A DNA stretch of 64,000 bases from Gracilibacillus halophilus YIM-C55.5 (GCF_000359605.1 NZ_APML01000004.1:1-64000), one strand, 5' to 3'; positions 26,605 to 36,612 are shown, numbered from the stretch's first letter. The notes: generated from the sequence alone by a model not told the origin. Numbers and translations: made by a program.

Positions 26605-27917
26605 TAGGAAGCACTCCTTTGAATGACTTGAAATAATTGTTCTAAAGCTGTCGCTCGATCGACATGTTCATTCATGCCTTGTTGTAAAAATTGATCGATT
26701 TTGGGCTTTAATTGTATGGCCTCATCCACTTGCTGATTAGAACCTCGTTTATAAGCGCCAATTTGAATTAATTCTTCATTATCCTCATAAATTGATAAGA
26801 TCGATCGAATCTTTTGTAGATGTTGTAACGTTTGTTGATCAACAATTTCAGGCATGACACGACTGACAGATTTCAAAATATTAATTGCTGGATATTGTCC
26901 TTTTTCTGCTAATTTCCGATCAAGGACAAAATGCCCATCCAAAATTCCTCGAACAGTGTCTGAAATTGGTTCGTTTAAATCATCACCATCGACTAATACT
27001 GTATAAAACGCTGTGATGGACCCTTTTTTACTGGCACCAGTACGTTCAAGTAATGAAGGTAAGATAGAAAATACCGATGGCGTGTAACCTTTCGTCGTTG
27101 GTGGTTCGCCAACTGCTAGGCCAATTTCCCGTTGCGCCATGGCGACACGCGTTATCGAATCCATCATTAAATTCACTTGATAGCCTAAGTCACGAAAGTA
27201 CTCACTGATGGCTGTAGCGGTATAAGCACCTTTAATTCGCATTAATGCTGATTGATCAGATGTGGCGACAACAACAATTGATTTTTTTAACCCTTCTTCA
27301 CCAAGGTCACGTTCAATAAATTCTTTGACTTCTCTCCCTCGCTCACCAATCAGTGCGATCACATTTATATCTGCTTCACTATTTCGAGCAATCATACCCA
27401 TTAATGTACTTTTACCAACACCGCTACCAGCAAAAACCCCAATTCTTTGCCCTTTACCAACTGTAAGCATCGTATCAATCGCTTTGACACCAATAGGTAT
27501 GGCCTCAGAAATTCTCGGACGTTCGAGCGGATTGGGAGGCTCTTGCTCAGTCGGATATTCGACAAGTCCTTTTGGCATGATCGATCCATCTAACATATCA
27601 CCGGTAGAATTAATCACTTTGCCAATAAGCGAACGACCGACCGATACTTTCAATGCGTGTTTTGTTGCTTCAACTAAACATCCAGCTGCAATATCATTCA
27701 CTGTCGTATATGGCATCAGCAAAACTTTCTCTTGTTCGAAACCAATCACCTCAGCCATGATACGATGTTGATCATTTGTATGTATGTAACAAACTTCTCC
27801 GACTCGAGCTTCTGGACCCTTTGCTTCAATCAACAAGCCGATGACTCGATCGACTTTTCCATATCGTTTATATGGATCGATATTATGTATTTCATCCAGT
27901 AGTACTTGTTTGTTCAC
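26604..27917 (-). CDS. fliI: Flagellum-specific ATPase FliI
   Basis: FliI is the F1-beta-like hexameric ATPase of the type III export apparatus. The 437-residue protein has the P-loop GVFAGSGVGKSTLMGMIAR near residues 160-178, IALIGERGREVKEFIE, Walker B-type LMMDSITRVAMAQREI with GEPPTTKGYTPSVF, and SILPSLLERTGA. It overlaps fliH by 26 bases, indicating tight coupling. All catalytic motifs look intact. Confidence 0.97.
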   Translation of the reverse strand: MNKQVLLDEIHNIDPYKRYGKVDRVIGLLIEAKGPEARVGEVCYIHTNDQHRIMAEVIGFEQEKVLLMPYTTVNDIAAGCLVEATKHALKVSVGRSLIGKVINSTGDMLDGSIMPKGLVEYPTEQEPPNPLERPRISEAIPIGVKAIDTMLTVGKGQRIGVFAGSGVGKSTLMGMIARNSEADINVIALIGERGREVKEFIERDLGEEGLKKSIVVVATSDQSALMRIKGAYTATAISEYFRDLGYQVNLMMDSITRVAMAQREIGLAVGEPPTTKGYTPSVFSILPSLLERTGASKKGSITAFYTVLVDGDDLNEPISDTVRGILDGHFVLDRKLAEKGQYPAINILKSVSRVMPEIVDQQTLQHLQKIRSILSIYEDNEELIQIGAYKRGSNQQVDEAIQLKPKIDQFLQQGMNEHVDRATALEQLFQVIQRSAS

Positions 27918-28656
27918 GAGTCATCTCCTCCACAACTTGAGCTAATCGATAGCGTATTTCTTCTAACTGCGTGTCAACCGATGCATCGATTTTGCCGTAA
28001 GGAGTTTCAATGATTACTTGTCCTTCTTGCAACTGTTCATCTGGATAAATCGATAATTCGGCACGTTGATGAAGAATATGCATCAGCTCTTCTTTGTTAT
28101 CGAGTACCTTTTGGTAGTGTGCAGGCACACAATAGATTTCTACACTTGTTTGGTTCATCACTTGATTAATGGCGCGACGTACCATGTTAGTATACAGCTC
28201 ATGATCTTCGCTTAAAGAATGATAAACAATCTTTTCGGCTACTTCCAATGCAATTTCAAGGATAGATGATTCACTCTTTTGAATAATATCTTCATAATCT
28301 TGATTTGCTTGACGAACAACGTCACGTCCTTGTTGGATGAATGCTTCATATTGTTTGACACTATCATTTTTTCCTTGTTCGAAGCCTTGTTGATAACCTT
28401 CTTGTTGCGCTTTTTCTTGATCAGCTTGTCGTTCTTCTTCCCATTGTTGTTTCATTTGATCAATTTCTTCGTTTGCAGCTTTTTTCTGTTCTTCGATTTG
28501 TTGTTTGACATCTCGTAACTGCTGTTTCGCTTCTTTTATTTGATCTTGAATATCTTGAAAATCTTCTTGACTTTGATTTGGTTCCTTTTCGATATTCAAC
28601 GTTTGAATAGGTTTAATCGCTATTTTTCGAGTGGAAGCGTTAGACAATAATATCAT
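27892..28656 (-). CDS. fliH: Flagellar export regulator FliH
   Basis: FliH is the peripheral-stalk-like dimer that binds and regulates FliI. The 254-residue protein has a long charged coiled coil from about residue 28 to 100 with Gln/Glu/Lys repeats, including GYQQGFEQGKND, and a conserved C-terminal V-ATPase E-subunit-like domain with SSILEIALEVAEKIVYHSL and VIIETPYGKIDASVDTQLEEI. It overlaps fliG by 17 bases. ATG at 28656 with GAGGTGGAGG upstream is chosen over an in-frame start six codons earlier. Confidence 0.92.
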   Translation of the reverse strand: MILLSNASTRKIAIKPIQTLNIEKEPNQSQEDFQDIQDQIKEAKQQLRDVKQQIEEQKKAANEEIDQMKQQWEEERQADQEKAQQEGYQQGFEQGKNDSVKQYEAFIQQGRDVVRQANQDYEDIIQKSESSILEIALEVAEKIVYHSLSEDHELYTNMVRRAINQVMNQTSVEIYCVPAHYQKVLDNKEELMHILHQRAELSIYPDEQLQEGQVIIETPYGKIDASVDTQLEEIRYRLAQVVEEMTREQTSTTG

Positions 28657-29653
28657 CTCCTCCACCTCGAGCAATCACAATTTCACCAATTTCTTCTAAC
28701 CTTCTGATTGTAGAAACGATACGTGATTGTGCTTCTTCTACATCACGTAGACGAACAGGTCCCATAAATTCCATCTCATCTTTGAAGGTGTCAGCCATTC
28801 TAGTTGACATGTTATTAAATACGATTTCTTGTACTTCTTCACTCGCTACTTTTAATGCCATCTGTAGATCCTCATTTTCCACTTCTCGAATCACACGCTG
28901 AATCGCTCGGTTATCAAGAGCCACAATATCTTCAAATACAAACATACGTTTTCTAATTTCTTCAGCGAGTTCAGGATCATCAATTTCTAATGTATCCAAA
29001 ATGGTCCGTTCTGTACTGCGGTCCACATCATTTAATACTTCGACAACAGACTGAATGCCACCCGTTTGTGTATAATCTTGCGTAACCGTCGTAGACAATT
29101 TACGCTCCAAAATTTGTTCCACTTCAGCGATGATTTCTGGTGATGTAGAATCCATAACAGCAATTCGCTTGGCAATGTCTGCTTGTAATTCTTGTGGCAA
29201 TTCAGAAAGAATCTGTGCTGACTGTTCTGAATCCAAGTATGATAGAACAAGTGCGATCGTTTGTGGATGCTCATTTTGAATAAAATTAATAATTTGAGAT
29301 GGATCAGCTTTTCTAGCGAAATCAAACGGCTTTACTTGTAATGATGAGGTCAGCCGGTTGAGGATATCACCAGCTTTATTCTCACCTAATGCTTTCTCTA
29401 GGACTGTTTTTGCATAGCTAATTCCGCCTTGAGAAATATAGTCTTGCGCCATGGCAATTTCATGGAATTGTTCTAAAATTTCATCTCTTTGATCATTCTC
29501 CACTTTTTTTACAGAGGAAATTTCTAACGTTAACTTTTCGATTTCTTCTGGCGTAAGGTGTTTGTACACCTGTGCTGATACATCTGGTCCTAAAGAGATT
29601 AATAAGATTGCTGCTTTCTGTTTTCCTGTCAGCTGTTGTCTCTTTTTTGCCAT
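28640..29653 (-). CDS. fliG: Flagellar rotor protein FliG
   Basis: FliG joins the MS ring to the C ring and contacts the stator. The 337-residue protein shows the N-terminal domain with KAAILLISLGPDVSAQVYKHL, the middle EHPQTIALVLSYLDSEQSAQIL containing the EHPQ motif, and the C-terminal torque domain with FVFEDIVALDNRAIQRVIREV and MGPVRLRDVEEAQSRIV, including the charged residues known to contact MotA. It lies 13 bases after fliF. Confidence 0.97.
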   Translation of the reverse strand: MAKKRQQLTGKQKAAILLISLGPDVSAQVYKHLTPEEIEKLTLEISSVKKVENDQRDEILEQFHEIAMAQDYISQGGISYAKTVLEKALGENKAGDILNRLTSSLQVKPFDFARKADPSQIINFIQNEHPQTIALVLSYLDSEQSAQILSELPQELQADIAKRIAVMDSTSPEIIAEVEQILERKLSTTVTQDYTQTGGIQSVVEVLNDVDRSTERTILDTLEIDDPELAEEIRKRMFVFEDIVALDNRAIQRVIREVENEDLQMALKVASEEVQEIVFNNMSTRMADTFKDEMEFMGPVRLRDVEEAQSRIVSTIRRLEEIGEIVIARGGGDDIIV

Positions 29654-29666
29654 TTATTAACCTCCT

Positions 29667-31271
29667 TTAGTCCTCAGCTAGCCAACTACGTAATAATTTG
29701 GCAAATTCTTCTGGTTTATCTTGTGCGTATTGTTCTAATTGTTTTCGGCGCATAGCTTCATCAGAAGTGTCATTTTGTGTAATAGGTGGTACTTCCTCTT
29801 CTTCTTCGGTACGAACAGCTGTCGTTTGCACTTCTTCTACCGTGTCATCTTTTCTTCTTCTTCGTAACATAAATAATAAGGCGATGATAATCACAAGGAG
29901 TGATCCACCAACAATATATGCCCACATCGGAATAACTGGTGTGACACCGGTATTGGTTGGCATTTCATTGCCATTAAACGGTTGAAATACAATTGAAGTT
30001 TTATCCGCTGGGTTGACTTCACCATAGCTTCCATCAATCGATGTGCTAATAACTGAATCGAGTATAGAAGCAATGCTATCCTCAACATTTTGTTGCTCTT
30101 GTTGGGTCAACTCTTCGACTGTACCATCTTCTGCTTCTCTCGTATTATCGACTGCTACTTGAATGCCTAAGTCACGAACTTTATATGGGCTTTCGACAAT
30201 TTCTCGCTTGATTCGGTCAAACTCATTATTCACGGATTCCTTCACCATTTCGTAATCGCCATTCTGATTTTCTTCGCCTGCTGGATAGTTCGGAACTTCT
30301 CCTTCACCGGTACCGGCTTCTCCTTCTATCGGTGGGTTCCCCGTATAGGATTCTGTGATGGTTTCCACACTAACTGGCAAAGTATCATTTTCTTCATTCA
30401 CTGGCTCAACACGGTTTTCGACTCTTGTTTCTTGTGTAAAGTCAACATCGGCTGTCGCTGAAACCGCTACTTTATTACGACCAATCATCATACCTAACAT
30501 TCGCTGAATGCGTTGTTCAACATCTTGTTCTATCTCATCTTTGATTTGTTGATGTTCGTTATATGTATTTCCATTCGAATTTGCCATATTATTTTGATTA
30601 TTTTGGTCAAAATACTCAAAATTTTGATTCATAATGGCGATATTATCAGTAGATAGATTTGGAACTGATTTTGCCACTAAATTATAAAGAGAACTTATTT
30701 GATTTGGCTGAAACTGATATCCTGGTTGTGTTTGCAGTACAACTGATGCCGATGATGGCTGCTCTTGATCACTCACAAACACAGGATCTTCTGGTTGATT
30801 AATCATGACTTCCGCACTTTCAATCCCGTCAATCGACGCGATAAGATTAGAAAGTTCGGTTTGCATCGCATCAAGTTTCATGACATCAAACTCGTTATCC
30901 GTTGTCCCCCAAGAGCTATTTTCTGCAAAGAATGAATAATCAATATTACCACTATCCGGTATGCCTTGAGCGGCTAAATCGACGAGTAATTGATCGGCTG
31001 ATTCATCGGGTACTTGAATGGATGTTCCCGCTGACCCTATTTCGTAGGGCACTCCTCGTGCATCAAGTTCTTCTTTGACTTGGCCAATTTCTTGCACTGA
31101 TAGATCACTATACAACGGAACCATATTTGAAGAATTGGCCATAACGCCGATAACAATCATCAAAGCGATAATAAAACCAATGCCACCAAATAACCCAATC
31201 TTTTTTCCTTTACCCATCGACTTGTAATATTCAGTTATTTTATCCTTGTATATCTTTAGTTTTTCCTTCAT
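29667..31271 (-). CDS. fliF: MS-ring protein FliF
   Basis: FliF forms the membrane MS ring at the base of the flagellum. The 534-residue protein has membrane segments at about residues 25-46 and 440-462, ring-building motifs between them (MVPLYSDLSVQEIGQVKEEL and SSASVVLQTQPG), an acidic Gly/Glu/Asn-rich section near residues 290-340, and a cytoplasmic C-terminal FliG-binding tail ending in EEFAKLLRSWLAED. It follows fliE by 35 bases. Confidence 0.96.
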   Translation of the reverse strand: MKEKLKIYKDKITEYYKSMGKGKKIGLFGGIGFIIALMIVIGVMANSSNMVPLYSDLSVQEIGQVKEELDARGVPYEIGSAGTSIQVPDESADQLLVDLAAQGIPDSGNIDYSFFAENSSWGTTDNEFDVMKLDAMQTELSNLIASIDGIESAEVMINQPEDPVFVSDQEQPSSASVVLQTQPGYQFQPNQISSLYNLVAKSVPNLSTDNIAIMNQNFEYFDQNNQNNMANSNGNTYNEHQQIKDEIEQDVEQRIQRMLGMMIGRNKVAVSATADVDFTQETRVENRVEPVNEENDTLPVSVETITESYTGNPPIEGEAGTGEGEVPNYPAGEENQNGDYEMVKESVNNEFDRIKREIVESPYKVRDLGIQVAVDNTREAEDGTVEELTQQEQQNVEDSIASILDSVISTSIDGSYGEVNPADKTSIVFQPFNGNEMPTNTGVTPVIPMWAYIVGGSLLVIIIALLFMLRRRRKDDTVEEVQTTAVRTEEEEEVPPITQNDTSDEAMRRKQLEQYAQDKPEEFAKLLRSWLAED

Positions 31272-31306
31272 TTTTTGCCCCCAAAAACTCCATACTTACC
31301 ATTCCA

Positions 31307-31609
31307 TTATACTTGCATACGCATGACTTCGTTGTAAGCATCAACGACTTTCTTTTGAATTTCTACACCTGTTTGTAGCGTAATACTCGCTTTCTGTGCT
31401 GTTACCATGACATCATGTAAATTATCAATGTCACCTTTTGCCAAAGCTTCTGTTTTTTGATTGGATGCTTGCTGTGCTTGATTCACTTGATCAATCGCAT
31501 TTTTCAATGAGTTGGCAAACGATTGTTGTGCTTCGCCAACGGTTATATCCTGCTGTTTTTGTTGGGTCGGATTCGTATTTGCCATTTGTGTAATAGAATC
31601 AATATTCAT
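31307..31609 (-). CDS. fliE: Hook-basal body protein FliE
   Basis: FliE is the first exported subunit and joins the MS ring to the rod. The 100-residue protein has the conserved C-terminal part VMVTAQKASITLQTGVEIQKKVVDAYNEVMRMQV-type helix (here in outline) and SFANSLKNAIDQVNQAQQ in the middle. Length and place between flgC and fliF are standard. Confidence 0.95.
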   Translation of the reverse strand: MNIDSITQMANTNPTQQKQQDITVGEAQQSFANSLKNAIDQVNQAQQASNQKTEALAKGDIDNLHDVMVTAQKASITLQTGVEIQKKVVDAYNEVMRMQV

Positions 31610-31633
31610 TTATGTATGCCTCCAGTTCACTAT

Positions 31634-32089
31634 TTATCTGCCAATCTCTAAAGCTTTCATGAGCATGGATTTAGAAGCGTTCATTGCTGTGACATTGGCT
31701 TCATATGACCTTGTCGCACTCATCATATCGACTCTTTCTTTTAACGGATCGACATTCGGCATCTCGACATAGCCATTCTCATCAGCATCTGGATGATTGG
31801 GATTATATACTTGTTTAAACGGCTCATCATCTTCTTCGATACTTGTGACTCTCACACCACTACCAGAACTCTCACCTCTAGCCGTTTCCCGCTGCAAAAT
31901 GGAGGAAAAGCCTTCATCTTTCGGTTGAAAGACTGTCATCTTGCGACGGTATGGTTCGTATTCACCATCTTCGTTGATTGTCGCTCTCGTTGTATTTGCA
32001 TTCGCAATATTTGATGATATGGTGTCCATTCGTAACCGTTGAGCGGTCAGACCACTTGCGCTCGTATTCATTGCTCCAAATATTGACAT
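31634..32089 (-). CDS. flgC: Proximal rod protein FlgC
   Basis: FlgC is an exported rod subunit. The 151-residue protein has the rod N-terminal pattern MNTSASGLTAQRLRMDTISS and NIANANTTR, the loop motif YRRKMTVFQP, and the C-terminal helix NVDPLKERVDMMSATRSYEAN. It starts only three bases after the flgB stop. Confidence 0.96.
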   Translation of the reverse strand: MSIFGAMNTSASGLTAQRLRMDTISSNIANANTTRATINEDGEYEPYRRKMTVFQPKDEGFSSILQRETARGESSGSGVRVTSIEEDDEPFKQVYNPNHPDADENGYVEMPNVDPLKERVDMMSATRSYEANVTAMNASKSMLMKALEIGR

Positions 32090-32092
32090 CGA

Positions 32093-32488
32093 TTAGTTTC
32101 CTCCTCTAATGACAGATTGTAAACTATTAAATTTACCATTTATTCGATTGGTCAGTGCTTGATAATAAATTTGATTTTTCGCTAATTCAGACATTTCTTT
32201 ATCTATATCGACATTATTCCCGTTATGGTTGTATTGTGTCGACTGATCTGTCGTTACCCGAAACGAGTTTTCATTTGATTGACCAAATGCTAAATGACGT
32301 GGATTCGTTTGCTTTGATTGAAAGGATGTATTCATTTCATTGTTTAACACGTCTTGAAACTGTACTTGCTTTGCTTTGTAATTCGGTGTATCAACATTCG
32401 AAATATTATTTGAGATCGTACGATTTTTTAAACTTGCATAATCCATAGACTGCTCTAACGTCTGAATCGTATTTCCGAAAAAAGACAT
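32093..32488 (-). CDS. flgB: Proximal rod protein FlgB
   Basis: FlgB is an exported rod subunit and the first gene of the fla/che operon. The 131-residue protein has the characteristic start with LEQSMDYASLKNRTISNNIS and NVDTPNYKAKQVQFQDVL, and a C-terminal helix EMSELAKNQIYYQALTNRI. A good ribosome site (GGAGGAGT) precedes the ATG. The promoter lies about 55-80 bases upstream. Confidence 0.96.
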   Translation of the reverse strand: MSFFGNTIQTLEQSMDYASLKNRTISNNISNVDTPNYKAKQVQFQDVLNNEMNTSFQSKQTNPRHLAFGQSNENSFRVTTDQSTQYNHNGNNVDIDKEMSELAKNQIYYQALTNRINGKFNSLQSVIRGGN

Positions 32489-32542
32489 CTTTACTCCTCC
32501 ATTTTTGGATAAACCGTCATAAAATCATATCTTATATCGAAC

Positions 32543-32571
32543 ATTGTAAAATAAATAGCGCTAGATGTCTA
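32543..32571 (-). promoter_or_regulatory. SigA-type promoter of the fla/che operon
   Basis: On the minus strand TAGACA (32571-32566) and TACAAT (32548-32543) are 17 bases apart, in the 238-base gap between codY and flgB. This corresponds to the housekeeping fla/che promoter of B. subtilis. I did not find a convincing SigD-type promoter in the same gap. Confidence 0.7.
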
Positions 32572-32680
32572 TGACTTATCATCATATTCTGACTAAAGTA
32601 TGTGATGATTTTCCTTATAATGAGCCTTTTTTCCCATTTTCGTTTGTTCCATTTTGTCTATAAATGTCGAATTAAAAATA

Positions 32681-32722
32681 AATAAAAAAATCTATTACCT
32701 TTCGGAAGGTAATAGATTTTTT
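32681..32722 (-). terminator. Intrinsic terminator after codY
   Basis: Fourteen-base perfect arms (32688-32701 and 32706-32719) with a four-base loop begin just after the codY stop. The minus strand continues with seven T residues. It separates the xerC-hslVU-codY transcript from fla/che. The sequence is nearly symmetric, but no plus-strand gene runs into it. Confidence 0.92.
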
Positions 32723-32726
32723 TATT

Positions 32727-33497
32727 TCATGATTCTTTTTTTAATTCAAACAAAAATTTATCATTTAGTACCTTAATGTAAGTACCTTTCATTCCTAATG
32801 AACGTGACTCAATGACGCCAGCACTTTCAAGCTTTCTTAGGGCATTGACAATCACTGAGCGCGTAATACCTACTCTGTCAGCAATTTTACTAGCTACTAA
32901 TAATCCTTCTTGTCCATCCAGTTCTTCAAAAATGTGTTCAATGGCCTCTAATTCACTATATGACAGAGAATTGATGGCCATTTGAACAACAGCTTTACTA
33001 CGTGCTTCTGATTCAATTTCTTCGGTTTTCTCATGTAAAATTTCGATGCCAACAACTGTAGCACCATATTCAGCCAATACTAGATCATCATGTTCAAAGT
33101 TCGTTTCAAGCCTGCTTAATATCAACGTGCCTAAACGTTCACCACCGCCAATAATAGGGACAATAGTTGTTAATCCATTTTTAAATAATTCACGATTTTC
33201 TACCGGAAACGCTGTATATTCACTATCGATATCAATATTGGTTGTGGTTTCCGTTATATGAAATAAATGATCCGTATATTCTTCAGGAAATTGACGTTCA
33301 TGAAGCATATGCTTCATACGTTCATTTTCAATCTGTTGATTAATCGAAAAGCCCAACAGCTTCCCTTTCCGACTCACAATAAATACATTAGCCTCGATCA
33401 CTTGTTGTAAAGTTTGCGCCATTTCTAAGAAGTCTACTGATTTATTCGTCGTTTGTAACAACGCATTAATCGATCGTGTTTTTTCTAATAATTCCAC
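32727..33497 (-). CDS. codY: GTP- and branched-chain-amino-acid-sensing regulator CodY
   Basis: CodY represses nitrogen, carbon and motility genes in rich medium, responding to GTP and branched-chain amino acids. The 256-residue protein has an N-terminal GAF domain (residues 1-155) and a C-terminal winged helix-turn-helix with [32 protein letters not shown]-type sequence near residues 200-235. It closes the xerC-hslV-hslU-codY operon, as in B. subtilis. In B. subtilis CodY also represses the adjacent fla/che promoter; I could not see a clear CodY box there. Confidence 0.96.
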   Translation of the reverse strand: MELLEKTRSINALLQTTNKSVDFLEMAQTLQQVIEANVFIVSRKGKLLGFSINQQIENERMKHMLHERQFPEEYTDHLFHITETTTNIDIDSEYTAFPVENRELFKNGLTTIVPIIGGGERLGTLILSRLETNFEHDDLVLAEYGATVVGIEILHEKTEEIESEARSKAVVQMAINSLSYSELEAIEHIFEELDGQEGLLVASKIADRVGITRSVIVNALRKLESAGVIESRSLGMKGTYIKVLNDKFLFELKKES

Positions 33498-33512
33498 ACT
33501 ATCACCGCCTAT

Positions 33513-34913
33513 CTATAAAATGTATTGACTTAAGTCTTGATTGGTTGCGATTTCTTTTAACTTCTCATCAACATATGCTTCGGTAATTTCGATATTCCCC
33601 ATACCAATATCAGATGCTTCAAACGACAGCTCTTCTAACAATTTCTCTAAAATCGTATGGAGTCTTCTAGCTCCTATATTATCCATTTCTTGATTCACTT
33701 CATGAGCAATATGAGCTAAACGGCGCACAGCTTCTTCTGTAAAGCTAATCGTAATGCCTTCCGTTTCTAGTAACGCTTGGTACTGTCTTAATAGTGCATT
33801 CGATGGTTCTCGTAAAATTCGTTCAAAATCAGCTACCGTTAATTTATCAAATTCTACTCGAATAGGAAAACGCCCTTGTAATTCGGGAATGAGATCTGAA
33901 GGTTTCGCCATATGAAAAGCACCAGATGCGATAAACAGAATATGATCCGTTTTTACTGAACCATATTTCGTCATCACGGTTGATCCTTCAACGATTGGCA
34001 AAATATCTCGCTGCACACCTTCACGAGAAACATTGGCCGACTGCTCTTGTTTCGCCGCTACTTTATCCATTTCATCAATAAATATGATCCCTGTTTGCTC
34101 GACTCTTTCGATTGCTTTTTGATTGACTTCATCTTGATCAATTAACTTTTGCGCTTCTTGTTGTGTTAGAATTTTCCTCGCTTCACGTACAGGGAGCTTT
34201 CTCTGCTTTTTTTTCTTAGGCATAAACTGACTCAACATATCTTGAAAGTTTGCCCCCATTTGTTCCATACCAGAACCTTGAAACATATCAGACATTGAAG
34301 AAGACTGCTCTTCCACTTCGATGGAGATCACTTTATCTTCAAGCTCTCCTAGTTCTAAAAGACGTTTCGTTTGCTCTCTACGCTGTTTCTTATTCTGCTG
34401 GTCCTCATCGGTCTCTGTTTCATCATGATCAGCCGTTTGATTTTGCATAAACATTTCAAATGGATTTTTCATCGACGATTGCTTATTTTTCGTTTTGTCT
34501 GGCACCATAATTTTCACCATTCGCTGATTGGCCTGTTCTTCTGCCTTGTCACGGACTTTCTCCATTTCTTCTTCCTTTACCATTCTTGCCGAGGTTTCAA
34601 CAAGATCACGAACCATCGATTCAACATCACGACCTACATAACCCACCTCGGTAAATTTTGTCGCTTCTACTTTTACAAAAGGGGCGCCCACAAGATTTGC
34701 CATTCTCCTTGCGACTTCTGTTTTCCCTACCCCAGTTGGACCGATCATGAGAATGTTTTTCGGTACAATTTCATTTCGCATCTCTTCCGGTAATTGCATT
34801 CTTCGATAACGGTTCCTGAGTGCAACAGCTACTGACTTTTTCGCTTCTTTTTGTCCAATGATATATTCATCTAACTTGGCAACGATTTGTTTTGGGGTAA
34901 AATCCATTGACAT
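33513..34913 (-). CDS. hslU: ATP-dependent protease ATPase subunit HslU (ClpY)
   Basis: HslU is the AAA+ unfoldase that feeds substrates to HslV. The 466-residue protein has Walker A in [17 protein letters not shown] near residues 50-66, an inserted I domain (about residues 110-240) that is rich in Lys, Gln, Met and Asp, Walker B with [12 protein letters not shown], and the sensor sequence [10 protein letters not shown]. The C-terminus [13 protein letters not shown] is the usual tail that inserts into HslV. It follows hslV by 14 bases. Confidence 0.96.
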   Translation of the reverse strand: MSMDFTPKQIVAKLDEYIIGQKEAKKSVAVALRNRYRRMQLPEEMRNEIVPKNILMIGPTGVGKTEVARRMANLVGAPFVKVEATKFTEVGYVGRDVESMVRDLVETSARMVKEEEMEKVRDKAEEQANQRMVKIMVPDKTKNKQSSMKNPFEMFMQNQTADHDETETDEDQQNKKQRREQTKRLLELGELEDKVISIEVEEQSSSMSDMFQGSGMEQMGANFQDMLSQFMPKKKKQRKLPVREARKILTQQEAQKLIDQDEVNQKAIERVEQTGIIFIDEMDKVAAKQEQSANVSREGVQRDILPIVEGSTVMTKYGSVKTDHILFIASGAFHMAKPSDLIPELQGRFPIRVEFDKLTVADFERILREPSNALLRQYQALLETEGITISFTEEAVRRLAHIAHEVNQEMDNIGARRLHTILEKLLEELSFEASDIGMGNIEITEAYVDEKLKEIATNQDLSQYIL

Positions 34914-34927
34914 TTCACGACCTCCTT

Positions 34928-35473
34928 CTATTCATCAAGCACTTCTAGTACATGTTCTTGATTGGTAAACACGCAAATATCACCAGCTATCTCTAACGAC
35001 GCTTTTGCAATTTCTTTGGCAGACAGCTGTGGTGCATGTGCTTTCAACGCTCTTCCTGCACTCAAAGCATAATTTCCACCCGAACCGATGGCCAAAATCC
35101 CATCATCTGGTTCGATGACTTCACCTGTACCGGATACTAATAATAACGAATCTTTATTGACGACAATTAACATCGCTTCTAGTTTCCGTAATTGTTTATC
35201 ACTACGCCATTCTTTGGCTAGCTCAACTGCCGACCGAGACAAATTGCCATCATACGTTTCAAGGTTGGCTTCGAATTTTTCATATAGCGTAAATGCATCC
35301 GCAACTGAACCAGCAAAACCGGCTAACACTTTACCGTGATATAACTTGCGAACTTTTTTAGCCGAATGCTTCATAACCACTTGATTGCCTAAAGTGACTT
35401 GTCCGTCACCGCACATAGCAGCACTTCCATTATGTTTAATTGCAAAGATCGTTGTTGCATGAAATTGCTCCAT
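34928..35473 (-). CDS. hslV: Peptidase subunit HslV (ClpQ/CodW)
   Basis: HslV is the proteasome-like dodecameric peptidase working with HslU. The 181-residue protein has [47 protein letters not shown] and [16 protein letters not shown], all typical. The N-terminus is [10 protein letters not shown]. subtilis ClpQ begins MSSFHATTI and is reported to use the exposed serine as nucleophile. That serine is absent here, so the active residue must be a threonine reached by processing or a different N-terminus. The start is well supported by AAAGGAG about nine bases upstream. Confidence 0.95.
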   Translation of the reverse strand: MEQFHATTIFAIKHNGSAAMCGDGQVTLGNQVVMKHSAKKVRKLYHGKVLAGFAGSVADAFTLYEKFEANLETYDGNLSRSAVELAKEWRSDKQLRKLEAMLIVVNKDSLLLVSGTGEVIEPDDGILAIGSGGNYALSAGRALKAHAPQLSAKEIAKASLEIAGDICVFTNQEHVLEVLDE

Positions 35474-35496
35474 TTCGATACACTCCTTTGTATACG

Positions 35497-36402
35497 TTAT
35501 TGTTTGGCTCTTGGGTGTGCTGATTGATAAACATGATGCAATCGTTCTTTTGACACATGTGTATAAATTTGTGTTGTCGATATATTTTTATGACCTAATA
35601 ATTCTTGAACGGTACGTAAATCAGCGCCATTATCTAATAAATGAGTGGCAAATGAATGGCGTAGTTTATGTGGGTGAATTTTTAATGTCAACGCCGCATC
35701 TTTTACTACTTTTTCTAACACGTAACGCACGCCTCGATCCGTCAAGGGAGTTCCTCTTGCATTTAAGAACACAATATCAGTATGTTGCTTCGCTTTTTTC
35801 ATTAATGTGGAGCGTCCATCCTCGATATACTGATGCAGTGCATCTTTTGCCAGACGCCCAAATGGGATATACCGCTCCTTATTCCCTTTTCCCATCACAC
35901 GAACGGTTTGTAATGAAAAATCAATATCTGTTATATGTAGATGTACACATTCACTCACACGCATCCCTGTTGCATACACGATTTCAATCAACGCTTGATT
36001 TCGCTGTCCAATGGCAGTACTTCGATCATGGACTTCAAATAACTTCTCTAATTCTTCCGCATAAAAAAATTCCGGAATCGGATGTAGGGCTTTCGGCAAA
36101 TGAATACTCGTAAAAGGATTATCACTCACTACATTCTCTCTCACTAAGAAATGATAAAAACTTCTTAAGCTCGATATATGCCGAGCAACCGATCGACGTG
36201 ACAATCCTTTTTCATACAGTGTCGTTAAATAGTTACGAACATTCGTGTGTTGAATATGAATGTCATGAAGTTGTTCAGCTGTTAAAAACTGAAAAAAGTC
36301 ATCGATATCTTTATAGTAAGCATGAATGGTATGTGAGGATGCTTGTTTTTCAACTTGTAAATATCCCTTAAAAGATATCCAATATGTTGTAAAAACGCTC
36401 AA
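35497..36402 (-). CDS. xerC: Tyrosine recombinase XerC (CodV)
   Basis: XerC resolves chromosome dimers at dif together with XerD. From TTG at 36402 the product is 301 residues. It has the SAM-like N-terminal domain and the catalytic residues: Arg in [11 protein letters not shown], Lys in [13 protein letters not shown], His-Arg in [14 protein letters not shown], His in [13 protein letters not shown] and the Tyr nucleophile in TQIYTHV. TTG is preferred to an upstream ATG because GAGGTGAG lies just before it and the upstream residues are not family-like. It leads the hslVU-codY operon. Confidence 0.93.
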   Translation of the reverse strand: MSVFTTYWISFKGYLQVEKQASSHTIHAYYKDIDDFFQFLTAEQLHDIHIQHTNVRNYLTTLYEKGLSRRSVARHISSLRSFYHFLVRENVVSDNPFTSIHLPKALHPIPEFFYAEELEKLFEVHDRSTAIGQRNQALIEIVYATGMRVSECVHLHITDIDFSLQTVRVMGKGNKERYIPFGRLAKDALHQYIEDGRSTLMKKAKQHTDIVFLNARGTPLTDRGVRYVLEKVVKDAALTLKIHPHKLRHSFATHLLDNGADLRTVQELLGHKNISTTQIYTHVSKERLHHVYQSAHPRAKQ

Positions 36403-36427
36403 TGATCTCACCTCGTTTGGCGATAAA

Positions 36428-36456
36428 ATCTTATCACAGTTTCCTATAAAAGACAA
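36428..36456 (-). promoter_or_regulatory. SigA promoter of xerC-hslVU-codY
   Basis: On the minus strand TTGTCT (36456-36451) and TAAGAT (36433-36428) are separated by 17 bases. The predicted transcript starts about 20 bases before the ribosome site of xerC. Confidence 0.65.
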
Positions 36457-36563
36457 TTCATTTCGCTAAATTGTCAAAATATTCGGAATACTATACATTT
36501 TCCCAATAGCAAGGATTCCTAAACAACTACAAAGGTATCATATCATTTCAGTATGTATTCCTA

Positions 36564-36603
36564 AAAGAAAAAAGAGTTTGCTATCGTAATCATAGCAAAC
36601 TCT
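36564..36603 (-). terminator. Intrinsic terminator after topA
   Basis: A perfect 12-base stem (36573-36584 with 36592-36603) with a seven-base loop starts ten bases after the topA stop and is followed on the minus strand by TTTTTCTTTT. It cleanly isolates topA from xerC. Confidence 0.92.
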
Positions 36604-36612
36604 ACATTAGCG

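Noticed and set aside
27262-27771. Plus-strand open frame of 169 codons opposite fliI
   Set aside because: It is antisense to the most conserved part of the FliI ATPase and has no supporting start signal.
35511-36113. Plus-strand open frame of 200 codons opposite xerC
   Set aside because: It lies wholly antisense to a well-conserved gene, has no ribosome site at the start, and its composition (many Leu, His, Tyr) is that of a shadow frame.
36403-36456. Upstream ATG start for xerC at 36456
   Set aside because: It would add 18 residues unlike XerC and lies inside the proposed promoter, while TTG at 36402 has a strong ribosome site.
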